From the NCBI GenBank assembly GCA_012934845.2, contig WNNJ02000633.1:1-64000 (forward strand): DNA of 64,000 bases, written 5' to 3'. Source of the stretch: Pomphorhynchus laevis. Taxonomy: Eukaryota > Acanthocephala > Palaeacanthocephala > Echinorhynchida > Pomphorhynchidae. The notes below the pieces were generated by a model that was given only the letters and a program-made list of their open reading frames with translations, was not told where the DNA came from and did no database searches. Positions 11,255-22,999 of the stretch are shown here, piece after piece. Within the stretch, counting starts at the first letter, position 1; each line of letters starts with the position of its first letter. The translations under genes were made by a program, and so were the position numbers.

Positions 11255-13002
11255 TTATTTATTATCCATCCATAAAAATTTGCCACTTAAGAGTTTAAAT
11301 TTATTCTTTATATTATTGTGTTGATTTATATATTTTACTATTTTCTGCTTGATGTTATTTTTATAGTAACCTAGTTTAAAATATGTATCTATTAAATTAT
11401 TTAAATGATTTTGAAGAAAGTCAATATCATTACATATTGTTGCAATTCTTAAAATTTCATTATTTAATGTATTATATTTTATATTATATGATATGCATGA
11501 ATGCTCATGCAAGAATATGTTTCTTGTAAATTTAAATATGTCATCTTTACGATATAAATTAATTGTAGTTTTAGTTAATGTTAATTTAATGTTCATATCT
11601 AGATATACACCTTCTTTATCATTAATATTGGTTTTGTTAAGAATAAGGCTTACTGGATAAATGTGCTTACTAATTGAATAAAAATTATTAGAATTAAATA
11701 CACATATATCATCAATGTATCGAAACATATATTTCATATATTTATATTGTTTAGATTTAGTTTTTACACAGTTATGAACAAATTCATATTCTATAAAGCT
11801 TAAAAACAAGTCAGCTATAATTGGGCTACTATTACCACCCATTGGAACACCTTTTACTTGTCTAAATATAGATGTCCCTACTTTTAAATAATTTTGATTT
11901 ATCAAAATATTTAAGGAATCTATTAATTCAATTTTATCCATATATTTATGTTTATTTGATGGTTTAATTTTTGTTAGATAGGCGTTATAATTATTATAAC
12001 ATATATATGTATATCTTTTTCGAATATAAGGTTAATTAATTTTACTAACGCTTCTTTAATATCTACTAAATCTAGATTTGTATAAAGCGTACTAAAATCG
12101 TATGTATTTATATTTTGAAAATTTATTCCTTTTGTCTGTTCTAAAAATTCTTTTGTAGAATTAATACTGAAATAGTGTTTTATACCAGTATTAATTTCGA
12201 TTACCTTGCAATATTTTTTAAAATGTGCTTTAATTACTTTAAGTATTTTATTCATATAGACGGAAAGTGGTTTTAATGTACATTTAAACGCATTACATAT
12301 AAACCTAGGTTTTATTGGATTTTTATGTAATTTTGGATTCCAATATAATATAGGTATAGTTTTATTATCTAATTCAACCTTTATACCCTTTTTATCCATT
12401 ATATAACAGTGACTTGTAATAATTGTTTCTAAACTCAACTCACTACGTTCATATGTTGGATTTACATTTAAATCATTAGAATTAACCTCTTTCATTAGTA
12501 TATCATAATAAAGCTTTTTGCATATGAAGACAAAGTTATTACTAGCTTTATCAATAGTTGTTATTATATAGTTATCCTTTAATTTAGTAAGTTCTTTACA
12601 CATATCTTTATTAATTTTATCTTTCCTTTTATAATTGTTTGTTATTTTCTTTTTATATTTAATTTTATCAAATATATAATCTTTATTACTATCATTACTA
12701 ACTGTACTAACTTTATTTCTATCAAGTTTTCTACCTTCTTTGATGGATAAAGTTCGACCGTAATTCCTATATTTGTACTAACCAATCCGGATTCATTAAT
12801 TCTATTAGAAGAAATGCTGATTTTAGTTATTTTTGAAAACCATTTGATCTTCCGTCGTTAAACTGTTTACTTATTTTTTGCTTGTATTTCCGAATTGTAT
12901 TGAGATTATCAGGATTAATAATAATGGATTTTCTTAATATCTAATAAACATGCACCTAATAAGATAAAATAGTTCTTACAATTAAAGTCAATAAACTTAA
13001 AC
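11255..13002 (-). mobile_element. Penelope-like element, reverse transcriptase body
   Basis: Two long - strand frames (12603-11974 and 11941-11255) plus an upstream open stretch to about 13002 encode a PLE-type reverse transcriptase. Visible signatures are WNPKLHKNP..PRFI, then YDFSTLYTNL (motif A region), GVPMGGNSSPIIADLFLSF (motif B) and YIDDICVFN (catalytic motif C), followed by a thumb-like region ending KFLWMDNK. This form of motif A and B is characteristic of PLEs rather than LINEs or LTR elements. No GIY-YIG endonuclease is seen on either side of the RT. The copy is interrupted by a small number of breaks and is not autonomous as it stands. It lies just upstream of the new membrane-protein gene. 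Confidence 0.88.
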
Positions 13003-13850
13003 ATATTTTCCTAGTCTTCGACGATATCATTCTAATTATCATGATTTCAAACGGTGTTTATATAGCATTTAGTTTACAGAAGATCACAAACGGTGCAACA
13101 ATTTGTGACGATGCATTAATTGTACTCGATAACTTAAATGAATGTATAGCATTTATTATTTTACATTACTAAATTGATCGGTGTTAATGAAAAATTACTA
13201 ACACCGAGGTCCCTCTAAAAGCATCACTGATAGAATTGTTGACAGAATTGATGTCATTATTGACAGCATTGATGCCATTATTGACAGAATTGATATCTCA
13301 AGGATCGCAACATACAGTAATAAAATGGCTTCCGCAGCATACCTAAATTCGAGGCGAATGAAACGGTATCTTACGTCCTCAGAATTACGAAACTTAAAGC
13401 CGATATGACTAGAGAGCGTCTCCATATGAAGACCTTAAAAATGCTGTTCAAACACAGTATAATTATTAGATACACGCTGCTTTTGTTCTATTTGTTGCCG
13501 TGGTGCTAATCATCAACGTCGTTCTTTCTTAATCGCAATTCTCGCACACTCCATAATGCTCATCATCAATGTAGTTCTCTCTTGATCGCAACTCTCACAC
13601 ACTCCGAAACAATTATCTTACAAAACAATATGCATCTAATATTTTTCAAGAGTTATGAGGGACATTGGTATTTAGGGAAACGTCATTTTAAATATTTGTA
13701 CTTTTGTAATGTACGAATGTTTTTAAAATATCATTTGCTATAATGCTAACAACGATATCTAAAAGCATAATACTTCAAATTGTAATTATGCTGTCCGCTG
13801 AATAGTTTTATCCACAAATATTTTTTGTTTTTGTCGCAATTTTATTTTAG
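13003..13850. other. region upstream of the membrane-protein gene
   Basis: Includes an open + stretch at about 13215-13402 reading SITDRIVDRIDVIIDSIDAI and continuing through an imperfect 21-base repeat to a stop. Its reading as protein is uncertain; the repeat alone could keep it open. A promoter or 5' exon of the downstream gene probably lies here, because a polypyrimidine-AG acceptor ends at 13850. A pair of similar blocks (GTTCTTTCTTAATCGCAATT, GTTCTCTCTTGATCGCAACT) lies near 13520-13600. Confidence 0.4.
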
Positions 13851-13874
13851 CCACGATTTGGAGAAGATTTTAGC

Positions 13875-16800
13875 ATGACAGAATCCACGATGAATGACCA
13901 GCCAAAGAAATCTGTAGTATCGATCATTTTCAAAAATTTTGATTGTAAATTTGGAGTTTTCGGTTTCCTAATTAGCGTAATCGAAGCCTTATATAGTGCT
14001 GTATTCATGTATAGCATATTTGGAATAATTCTTGCTCTTAACCTTGGTAAGTAATAGTCATCAATATATCTTGTAAAAGATGTCTTCTGTATCAGTTATC
14101 TTACTGATTAAGCATTTCAATCATTTTAATTAAATAAATCACTTAATTATATATTATTTCATAATATATAATTATATATTAATTATATATTATGATTTTA
14201 TATATTAATTATATTATTTCAACATTGATAAACTTATCTTCAAATTATCAATATAGTTGCTTTAATATAAAGGAAAATATTATCGATAATATATATTATC
14301 ATGATATTATATTAAATATATTATATTTAAGCATTTATAGTCAATGCTCAACTATACAGACTCTTACATCCAATGGTGCCTTACTCTCGAAGACGACTCA
14401 CATTCAATGTCATCTTTGGATACAAAATTGCTACAGCTAATTCCATATTGACCGGCCTCTCTTAATTTGCTCATCATAAAATTGACAATTTTGTAACAAC
14501 GTAAGATGATGATATCCTTAAGTCATTAAGGATATCATCATGATTGGGCTATTAGAGGAGCAAGACGCCAATCGTTTGTTGGTGTGTTGTCCAGAAGCAA
14601 ATGTTTAGTAACTAGTTGCACATCGCCACAATCAATCAACTTGAAATCAGACGATGAACTGTTTGACGGTATCAAACACTTGAGTTTTATAAACAGGAAT
14701 ATTACACGATCTACTATTAATTTATACTACTTTTAATTTATATCGTAAAGATGACATATTTAAATTTACAAGAAACATATTTTTGCATGAGCATTCATGC
14801 ATACCATATAATATAAAATATAATACATTAAACAATGAAATTTTAAGAATTGCAACAATTTGGGACGATATTGGCTTTCTTCAAAATCATTTAAATAATT
14901 TAATAGATACATATTTTAAACTAGGTTACCATAAAAATAACATCAAGCAGAAAATAGTAAAATATATAAATCAACACAATAATATAAAGAATAAATTTAT
15001 ATTATTTTGACAGAAATGTTATTACCGGGAAAACAAAATCTTCAATAAAAATTTCCATCCATACAAATTTCCCGCTGTATAGTTCAAATTTATTTTTAAA
15101 TATTTTCATGATTCAATAATGCATAGTTTCAGTATTTCCGAAAGAGGTAATATTACCGAGAAAACAAAGCCACAGGTCACAAATAACTTGTCAGTAGAAC
15201 AAATCAGATCAGATAACTGAGTCTACGTATTTTATACGATTTATAAATTAAACATAAAGATAAATATTTATAAATAATAAATATTAATATTAGAATTTTT
15301 ACAATTTATATTTAAAAAGCGATAAAATATCGTTTTGAGTTGACTAATAAATAATAAATAATTATATAAGATTTTATGCAATTTAATGATGCATTCTCGT
15401 TGATTAATTTTGCTTATCTAGTATCTTATTCTAATACAAAGTATATTATTTATTATCCATCTATACAAATTTCCGCTTCACAGTTTAAATTTATTTTTAA
15501 TATTATTGTGTTGATTTGTGTATTTACTATTTTTTGTTTGATGGTATTTTTATAGTAACCTAATTTAAAATATGTATCTATTTAATTATTTAAATGATTT
15601 TGAGGAAAACCAATATCGTTCCAAATTGTTGCAATTCTTAAAATTTTATTATTTAATGTATTATATTTTATATTATATGGTATGCATGAATGCTCATGCA
15701 AAAATATGTTTCTTGTAAATTTAAATATGTCATCTTTACGATATAAATTAATAGTAGTTTTAATTGATGTTAATTTAATGTTCATATCTGGATATACACC
15801 TTCCTTATCATTAATATTAATTTTATTAAGAATAAGGCTTTCTGGATAAATTTGTTCGGTTATTGAATAAAAATTGTTAGAGTTAAATACACATATATCA
15901 TCAATGTATCGAAACATATATTTCATATATTTATATTGTTTATATTTATTTTTTAACATTCATAAACAAAATCAAATTTTTTAAAGCTTAAAATAAGTCA
16001 GCTATAATTGGGATACTATTACCTCCCATTGAAACACCTTTTACTTGTCTAAATATAGATCTCCCTACTTTTAAATAATTTTGATTTATCAAAATATTTA
16101 AGGATTCTATTAATTCAATTTTATCCATATATTTATGTTTATTTGATGGTTTAATTTTTGTTAGATAGGCGTTATAATTATTATAACATATATATGTATA
16201 TCTTTTTCCGAATATAAGGTTAATTAATTTTACTAACGCTTCTTTAATATCTACTAAATCTAGATTTGTATAAAGCGTACTAAAATCGTATGTATTTATA
16301 TTTTGAAAATTTATTCCTTTTGTCTGTTCTAAAAATTCTTTTGTAGAATTAATACTGAAATAGTGTTTTATACCAGTATTAATTTCGATTACCTTGCAAT
16401 ATTTTTTAAAGTGTGCTTTAATTACTTTAAGTATTTTATTCATATAGACAGAAAATGGTTTTAATGTACATTTAAACGCATTACATATGAACCTAGGTTT
16501 TATTGGATTTTTATGTAATTTTGGATTCCAATATAATATAGGTATAGTTTTATTATCTAATTCAACCTTTATACCCTTTTTATCTATTATAGAACAGTGG
16601 CTTGTAATAATTGTTTCTAAACTTAACTCACTACCTTCATATGTTGTGTTTATATTTAAATCATTAGAATTAATCTTTCATTAGTAAATCATAATAATGC
16701 CTTTTGCGTATGAAGACAAAGTTATTAAAAACTTTATCAATAGTTGTTATATTACAGTTATCCTTTAATATAGTAAGTTCTGTATACATATCTTTATTAA

Positions 16801-19800
16801 TTTTATCTTTCCCTAATAATTGTTTGTTATTTCCATTTTATTTTTAATTTATCTAATATATAAGTTTTCCAAATGTTTATTTTTGATGTATTCGAGCTTT
16901 CACTATTAATCAGCATACCAAAGTAAGCGTTTAAGTAATTATATAACGAATTGTAAATTTTATTTTTGTAGTTGTTATTATATAATCTATATTTATACCC
17001 TTTTGATAGCATTAAAATTTACGGATTATATTTTATATTTTCTTGTATTTCAGTAAATTTAATATAAGCAGTAGATAAGATATAAAGAGTAGATATAGAA
17101 TGAACGAAGAATTATAAACACTTATTTCTTAATTGTTAAAAATAAACATTAGATTATAAATAATTATTAGTTGCAAAATAAACAGTAGATTAATGATTAT
17201 TAGTCAATAATCAGGAATACATAAATAAAGACAATAGATAAGAAATAAACAGTAATTAAGAAAAACAGTAGACAAGAAATAAACAACAGATAAGAAATAT
17301 ACCGCAGATAAGGAATAAACGGTAGATAAGGAATAAAAATAGATAATAAATAAACCGTTTATAATGAATAAACCGTGAATAAGGAATAAACCGTAGATAA
17401 GAAATAAACAGTTTGTTAAAATAAACAATATATAAAACAGTAGATAGGAAATAAAATATTATTAGGGATTAAACAACAGTTAAGAAATTAAAAATAAAAT
17501 ATCAGTAGGTTATTTAAAAAAAGAGTAAATATAAGATAAACAATAGATAAGAAATATAATCGATACGAAACAGTAATTAAGAAAAACAGTAGACAAGAAA
17601 TAAACAACATATAAGAAATATACCGCAGATAAGGAATAAACGGTAGATAAGGAATAAAAATAGATAATAAATAAACCGTGTATAATGAATAAACCGTGAA
17701 TAAGGAATAAACCGTAAATAAGAAATAAACAGTTTGTTAAAATAAACAATATATAAAACAGTAGATAGGAAATAATATATTATTAGGGATTAAACAACAG
17801 TTAAGAAATTAAAAATAAAATATCAGTAGGTTATTTAAAAAAAGAGTAAATATGAGATAAACAATAGATAAGAAATATAATCGATACGGACTGAAAGACG
17901 AAAATTATAACAGTTAAAAAATACACCGTAGGTTAATAATCAAATGGACAGTAAATATGTAATAAACAGTTTTAAAATAAATATTAAATAATAAAGATAG
18001 AATAAATAATAAATAAAGAGATGATAAACAATAAAGATAAACAAAAATAAGCAGTGGATTGTAAAAACAGTAGATAAAAATAAACTAAATAAGAAATAAT
18101 CAGTAGATACGAAATAATCAGTAGATAATAAAGCAGTTGCTTAACAATTAAATAAATAGTAAATGTGAAATGACCAATATGGATGTAACAATTATATAAT
18201 TATCAATAGATAAAATTCTATTTAAAGATTAAATTTAGTTAATTCGCATTATCAAATTAGCGCATAATGTTGCTATCACTATATCCAATAATTAAATAAT
18301 TATAATATTTAGATAATATTATTTAAATAAATCATTATGTATATTTATAATCAATATACTTTTGAACAATAAATTTGTCTATTGAATTAAATATTTTAAA
18401 CGAATTATATTTATTAAATTGTATCGACAAACGCTTATATTGAATTGTTATAAGCATCGTAATATGTATAATTTAAATGCAATATGTAATATGTATAATA
18501 TATATAATTTAAATGATATAATAATTGCCTCGTAAGTAATGTAATTGTACGATTAGGAAGTATATCAATTGCAATTGTGCTGACTTCTAAGAGATTCAAT
18601 AAATTATCCAATCCTAAAGAAATATACGCTGCACGCGCTGGAGCCGCTTGTGTTGTTGCCGTAGCATTATGCGTATTTTCTGGATTATTGACTTATTCCT
18701 TATCTTGTCAACGATGTATGTATGATTTTGAGATTTTAGCTAAAATGATATTTAAAAGTTTTACTGCTAAGATATTTGATTTTAAAGTAATTTATTTTTC
18801 TTAAAACTATTTTGAGAAAAACTTAAGTTTAAAGTATTTTTTTCAAAATAGTTGATAGTGATCCATTATTGATAAAGAATTATTGAAGCTGAATCAGAGG
18901 AAAGAAGAAATTATTTTTGATATTTCGCTAACCTCTGTTATCATCTTAAGAAAATTACTTTTACAGCAAATTAAAGCCATTTATTTATCTTGAGATATCG
19001 TGTAATTTGGGGACAGAGTATGTGTTTAAGGACCCTACATAAAATACATGTCAGACTTACCTTTTAATAGTTATTAATATACATATGAGTTCCTCTCTTG
19101 AATGGGGGCTTGACGATGGCACTTTTCTAGATAAGAAGAATTTATTCAACCAAAATGGATGAGTTAGATATTCGACATAACTGTTCAGAAATCGCATCAC
19201 TTAAGTCTTTTACAAAAATAGCTGGTAATAAATATGAACAAACTAAAGATGGTCTTAATTTTTTGCTTTACATCAACTTTAAAGATCCTGAACGAATAGT
19301 GACTTATTGTGTGAAATGTAACACCGGATTGATTTCTTGTACCTTGAACTTCCATAAAAAGGTAATTTGCAAATCTTCCTAAATATTACCCTGAACGTCG
19401 AGCCATGAAGTAACGACTTTAAATAGTTGATTATGATCCATTATTGATAACGAATTATTGGAGCTGGATCAAAGAAAAGATGAAATTTTTTATCGATATT
19501 TCGATAACCTCTGTTAGCATCTTAAGAAAATTTCTTTTACAGAAAATTAAAGCCATTTATTTATCGAATTGTTAAAAAATATTAAAGCCATTTATTAAGC
19601 CAGAAAAAAAGCCATTTAAAAAAGTAAAGTCATCTTCAGAAAATTACGGGTAATTTTCTGAAGATGATTCTTTTAATGATTCTTTTTTAAATTTTCTGAA
19701 GATGCTAACAGAGGTTAGCGAAATATCAATAAAAAGGTTCCTCTTTTCTTTGATCCAGCTCCAGTAATTGGTATAAAATATATCTTATGGATTTATATAT

Positions 19801-22800
19801 TTTGAAGTGTAGTCTACCGTTAAAACGAAAATATAAAGCGCCGTGCGTTGTCAGATTTTGTATTCTATTCCTTAACGCAAACACAGCAATGTGACAAATA
19901 TGTTGAAGTAAAGTGATTAATAAAACCTTTATTATTAAAAACTTTATTATTAAAAACTTTAAAGTGATTTTTTAAATAACACAAAATGTATTAATTCTTT
20001 ATTTTGAAGTTTAATTTCTGTTATAAATGATGTACTTTCATATATTTAATTATATTTTATTTTGTTTAATACTTATAGCGTAAATACTAATTTATGTTTC
20101 AGTTAAATTGTAGCTTTAAAGGAGAAAGATAATATAATCTGTTAATTCGTAAATAACACATAAATAACATTCGGAACGCATACCTTTCATTATTTGAATA
20201 GTTTACGAAAACAAAGTTTTGTACAAAATGCTAAAAGTATTTTATTAAATTTTATTACTTTATGTAAAAAAATTCCTTGAATAAGAGCAGATTTTGAGTT
20301 TGATTAAAACAATCGTTTTTAAATATATTTTGATTAGATAATTAAATTGTGAAAATTATTAATTGTTAAATATTATTAATATAATATAATATTAATATAA
20401 TATTATTAATTATTAATTGTTAAATTATTAATTTAAATTTTTACACTTTAATTAAGCATATGTGATAATAAATAAAAAAATAAAATGTTTAATTAATTAA
20501 TAAAAAATTATTAATTAATGATCGACTTGGCCAAATTAAAGCAAAATTATGAGGAATAAAAACATCAAATATCATTAGCAACGAACCATCTTCTCAAGTA
20601 CTTAACTTTGATTTAAACCCATAGCTTGTGGTGCCAGCAGACAAATAGAGATTTAACTGGTTAAGTGTAAGCCTAATTCATCGATATCCTTCAATGATTT
20701 TTTGATAACACATGACACTCAAATAGTGGAATAAAAACAAACATGCGTTGTTACAGAATAGTGGTGTATTGTTTTACATAAAGTAGAATACAAATACATT
20801 TGTATTCATGTCCTTGATAGTTAAATCTTTAGATGAAGTGGTAAAATATTTTAGAATTTTACTGAACTTCCCAATATATCTAAATGGAATTTTTTCAAAT
20901 TTATCATTTACAATTAGTTAATACTTTTTTGATGTTTGTTCTAAGAACATTTTAAGTGCCTCGTTTTAAGATTATTTGGATTTCAGATTAATTTCTGCTA
21001 ATTGTGTGTCCTTTAAGGATTTTAACAAGAGATCGAATAATTTGCACGACTATTAACAATTATCTTTATTAGCAGATTGACTAATATAGTCACTTTATAG
21101 TTTCCTAGTAATATGAAACTTTTAATTTTTTTATGAATACATTTATAGAAATCTTTTAACAGATGATTTCGTATATTTGTAGTTTCACATGAAACCTGTT
21201 GAGCGTTTGTAAATGATACGATGTAAGTTCGAATCATGAAGGAAGCAAAATAATTTCTGATAGAAAATGCCGCTACTCAACTCTCTGAGCCCGGGTGTAC
21301 CATGCAACAGGCAAAGCGGGCGAAATGACGGAGTATCCAACACTTAGGCATCAGGGAAGATGACTTTGGATATTTGGAAGTGAATACTGATTTGGATTTA
21401 AATCTACAACCGAAAATATATGATTGCATTCATCAAAGGATTTTCAAGGCTGCTTAATTGAGCAGGCTTCCGGTGAAACTACAAATATATGAACGGTATT
21501 AGTAGAAAATTGAAAGTTTCATATAAATAGGAAATTATAGAGTGCATGGATGGATAGTCGAGCGTGCTGAGCGTGTGCTAATGATTTGATGCGAGTTTGA
21601 ATCCTAATGAAACAAAACAAAATAATGAATGAGGGAAAACGCATGTACGCATGCAGTCATGCAAACAGCTGAAACTTCGTCAAGATGGTTCATACTAATT
21701 GATGAGCGCTGCCGATCGTCTCTGACGGCTAATAGTGACGAAAAATATGATGATCGTTAAGTGTAGTCAAGTTAATTACCGACATCAATTTATACCGTGT
21801 ATATATATTGCGTTTTTCAAAGAAAAACAAGCTAAAACAATCTTAAAATCAATATTCATATAATATATTATATGAATTATATAAAATCATATAAAAATAT
21901 GTATATTTGTATATATTATATATAATCATATATATTAAATATAAATTATATATATTGCCAACGGTACCATTGGCTGTGGCAATGTTGCCGTTAGTAGTCA
22001 TGGTGTGTGGAATTAAAAGTCATGAAGGAAGAATTCTGTAGCTGGTTTTCAATGCGAAAGTGTACCTGTGTGATCTAGCATTTTTAATTATATATAAGCC
22101 TGACATATAGTCAGACTTAACCCGACATTTAGTCGGCTCTTTAACAAACATTTTATCTAAAAAGAAAACTTTCGATAAATAGACAGCTATGACTTGAAGA
22201 GTAAATTCTTTCTGATCTTTTTGTACATGTTTCTGAGATATTGATTTTGAAAATTGTCACTGAATAAAGGGAATCTGAAAACGCTTTGGCATAAAAAAAC
22301 TTGTTTATTTCTTTGCTTTTACTTTAAATATTTTTCAGAATCTGAATGAAATAAAGATCACAAGCGGCGGTTCAATAAAAATAATCTTAGCCAATGCTTT
22401 AAACATGAAAAATAAGGGTACTTGTAATATCTTGACGAAGACCTGTTTGAAACGTAGAAAAACTATAGTCTATTGCCTGTTTATTGAATTTTATAATATG
22501 AACTCATGACGAAACAAAAAAAACAAAATATAAATTTAATTTTATTTGCTGACTTTAATTTTATTCAATTCAATAATATTAGATAACAATATTGTCAATA
22601 TTTCAAATATTAATTCAATTGTCAATAATTTTATAATTATTTTGAATGATCGATCAATTATCAGATAATTATTTCATGTAGTGAAGATCTTGATTATCGA
22701 TTATCTTATACAATCGATTATGAGTATTACATTGATTCCTTTTTAATTTATAAATGACTTAATAATTTACTTATCAACGACTATTATTTAATAGTACATA

Positions 22801-22999
22801 TAGAAAATACTTGTCAAATTTATAATTTCTAAAATTCAAAATATGGAATATTTTATAAATATTATTTTGTAAAATTTTAGACGCAACCGATGCTGGTAAA
22901 GCAGCACTCCTGGACGCTTTGTTTGCCATAATTCTCTATTTATTTGGATTAGCGATGTTTATTTCGCTGGAGAGAAAAATCAAAATTCATTCAAATTAA
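13875..22999 (+). CDS. small multi-pass membrane protein, three coding exons
   Basis: Not covered by any long open frame. Coding exons: 13875-14046 (starts MTESTMNDQPKKS), 18557-18715 and 22881-22999 (ends ERKIKIHSN and TAA). Junctions are G|GTAAGT to TTAG|GA (making Gly) and T|GTATGT to TTTTAG|AC (making Tyr). The frame stays open throughout and gives 149 residues. An acceptor ending at 13850 suggests a further 5' untranslated exon. Hydrophobic segments: about residues 26-65 (probably two passes), 81-103 (AGAACVVAVALCVFSGLL) and 116-140 (LLDALFAIILYLFGLAMFIS), so four helices with a short charged tail is likely. I do not recognise the family. Intron 1 (4.5 kb) contains PLE pieces and a satellite; intron 2 (4.2 kb) contains foldback repeats. 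An AATAAA lies at 23366. The splice sites and hydrophobicity are seen directly; the gene model is inference. Confidence 0.75.
14700..15010 (+). mobile_element. PLE fragment, C-terminal RT region
   Basis: On + it encodes LYRKDDIFKFTRNIFLHEHS-like sequence (the frame from 14783 begins with the HEHSCIPYN part) through QKIVKYINQHNNIKNKF, nearly identical to the C-terminal part of the PLE bodies at 11.3 and 15.4 kb but in the opposite orientation. It is a short fragment in intron 1 of the membrane-protein gene. Confidence 0.85.
15209..15460 (-). repeat. diverged PLE terminal repeat
   Basis: Begins TAACTGAGTCTACGTATTTT and ends with TAGTATCTTATTCTAATACA, next to the RT body of copy 2. The central structured-RNA part (CTGATGA and CGAAAC boxes) present at 11.1 kb is missing or unrecognisable here. 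Confidence 0.7.
15461..17030 (-). mobile_element. second Penelope-like element, broken
   Basis: The - strand carries the same RT as the 11.3-kb copy: YDFSTLYTNLDLVDIKEALV, FRQVKGVSMGGNSIPIIADL, YIDDICVFNSNNFYS, and the C-terminal HEHSCIPYN region. It extends further upstream (to about 17010) than copy 1, with a Lys/Asn/Tyr-rich N-terminal part and no GIY-YIG motif. It has several breaks. High identity to copy 1 over most of its length suggests both are fairly young. It lies in intron 1 of the membrane-protein gene, antisense to it. Confidence 0.85.
17086..18150. repeat. satellite of short GATAAGGAATAAACCGT-type units with a 320-bp duplication
   Basis: Built from roughly 17-18-base subunits such as GATAAGGAATAAACCGTA and AGATAAGAAATAAACAGT. 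A larger unit of about 320 bases is present twice in tandem (AACAGTAATTAAG at 17249 and 17569; CAGTAGATAGG at 17438 and 17759). It abuts the 5' end of the second PLE. Frames inside it are repeat artefacts. Confidence 0.88.
18151..18556. other. AT-rich intron sequence
   Basis: Remainder of intron 1 of the membrane-protein gene. TA/AAT-rich, ending in the TTAG acceptor at 18553-18556. Nothing else recognised. Confidence 0.5.
18847..19000 (-). repeat. dispersed repeat with decayed hammerhead-like motif
   Basis: Direct-repeat partner of 19424-19575 (shared GATCCATTATTGATAA, then AATTATTG(A/G)AGCTG). On - the motif at 18950-18919 has CTTAAGA in place of CTGAAGA, an imperfect helix II around AGAG, then GAAA and TATC. 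Helix I (TTTT with AAAA) is clear. The changed box 1 suggests loss of activity. Confidence 0.6.
19155..19382 (+). other. hypothetical 75-residue open frame
   Basis: ATG at 19155 opens a frame starting MDELDIRHNCSEIASLKSF and containing a CVKCNTGLISC cysteine cluster. Composition looks protein-like, unlike the low-complexity frames around it. It lies within intron 2 of the membrane-protein gene and is bracketed by the direct repeats at 18.85-19.00 and 19.42-19.57 kb, so it may be mobile-element cargo or a fragment of a transposase-type protein. No family recognised and no partner exon found. Confidence 0.25.
19453..19769. repeat. foldback repeat with hammerhead-like motif on each arm
   Basis: The ends AATTATTGGAGCTGGATC (19453) and GATCCAGCTCCAGTAATT (19769) are inverted copies. 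The inner sequences also mirror each other. The left arm carries a motif on - (19526-19495, box 1 CTTAAGA) and the right arm one on + (19696-19727). A smaller palindrome, AATTACGGGTAATT, sits near the centre with CTTCAGAAAA / TTTTCTGAAG around it. It lies in intron 2 of the membrane-protein gene. Confidence 0.8.
19696..19727 (+). ncRNA. hammerhead-like core, best-preserved copy
   Basis: Box 1 CTGAAGA (19696-19702), T, helix II GCTAAC (19704-19709) / loop AGAG / GTTAGC (19714-19719), box 2 GAAA (19720-19723), then TATC. Every invariant hammerhead position (CUGANGA, GAAA, UH) is present in the right order. Helix III would be only A-U with a two-base loop and the cleavage site AUC. Minimal helix III is known for hammerheads in retroelement repeats, where dimers are thought to be the active form. 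One unpaired T next to box 1 is unusual. Helix I pairs TTTT upstream with A-rich sequence downstream, imperfectly. Confidence 0.65.
19770..21185. other. intron sequence without recognised content
   Basis: AT-rich, with long A/T runs at 20340-20520. No open frame or repeat family recognised. Confidence 0.4.
21186..21770 (+). repeat. two tRNA-derived SINE-like copies
   Basis: Two segments each carry a tRNA-like B box after a gap from an A-box-like run: GTAAGTTCGAATCATGA near 21215, and GAGTTTGAATCCTAATGA near 21595 preceded by GGATAGTCGAGCGTGCTGAGC. Both are followed by a GAAnnAAAnAAAATAAT stretch and stand out as less AT-rich. Similar flanks (AAAGTTTCATATAAAT, TTGTAGTTTCACATGAAAC) suggest the copies belong to one family. 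No clean target-site duplications seen. Confidence 0.4.
21771..22880. other. intron 2 remainder
   Basis: TA-rich simple repeats at 21850-21960. No gene seen. Ends in the AAAATTTTAG acceptor at 22880. Confidence 0.4.

Noticed and set aside
17204-17749. Two - strand frames with YFYSLSTVYSLSAVYFLS-like hydrophobic sequence
   Set aside because: Produced by the 17-18-base satellite and repeated with its 320-base unit; not membrane proteins.
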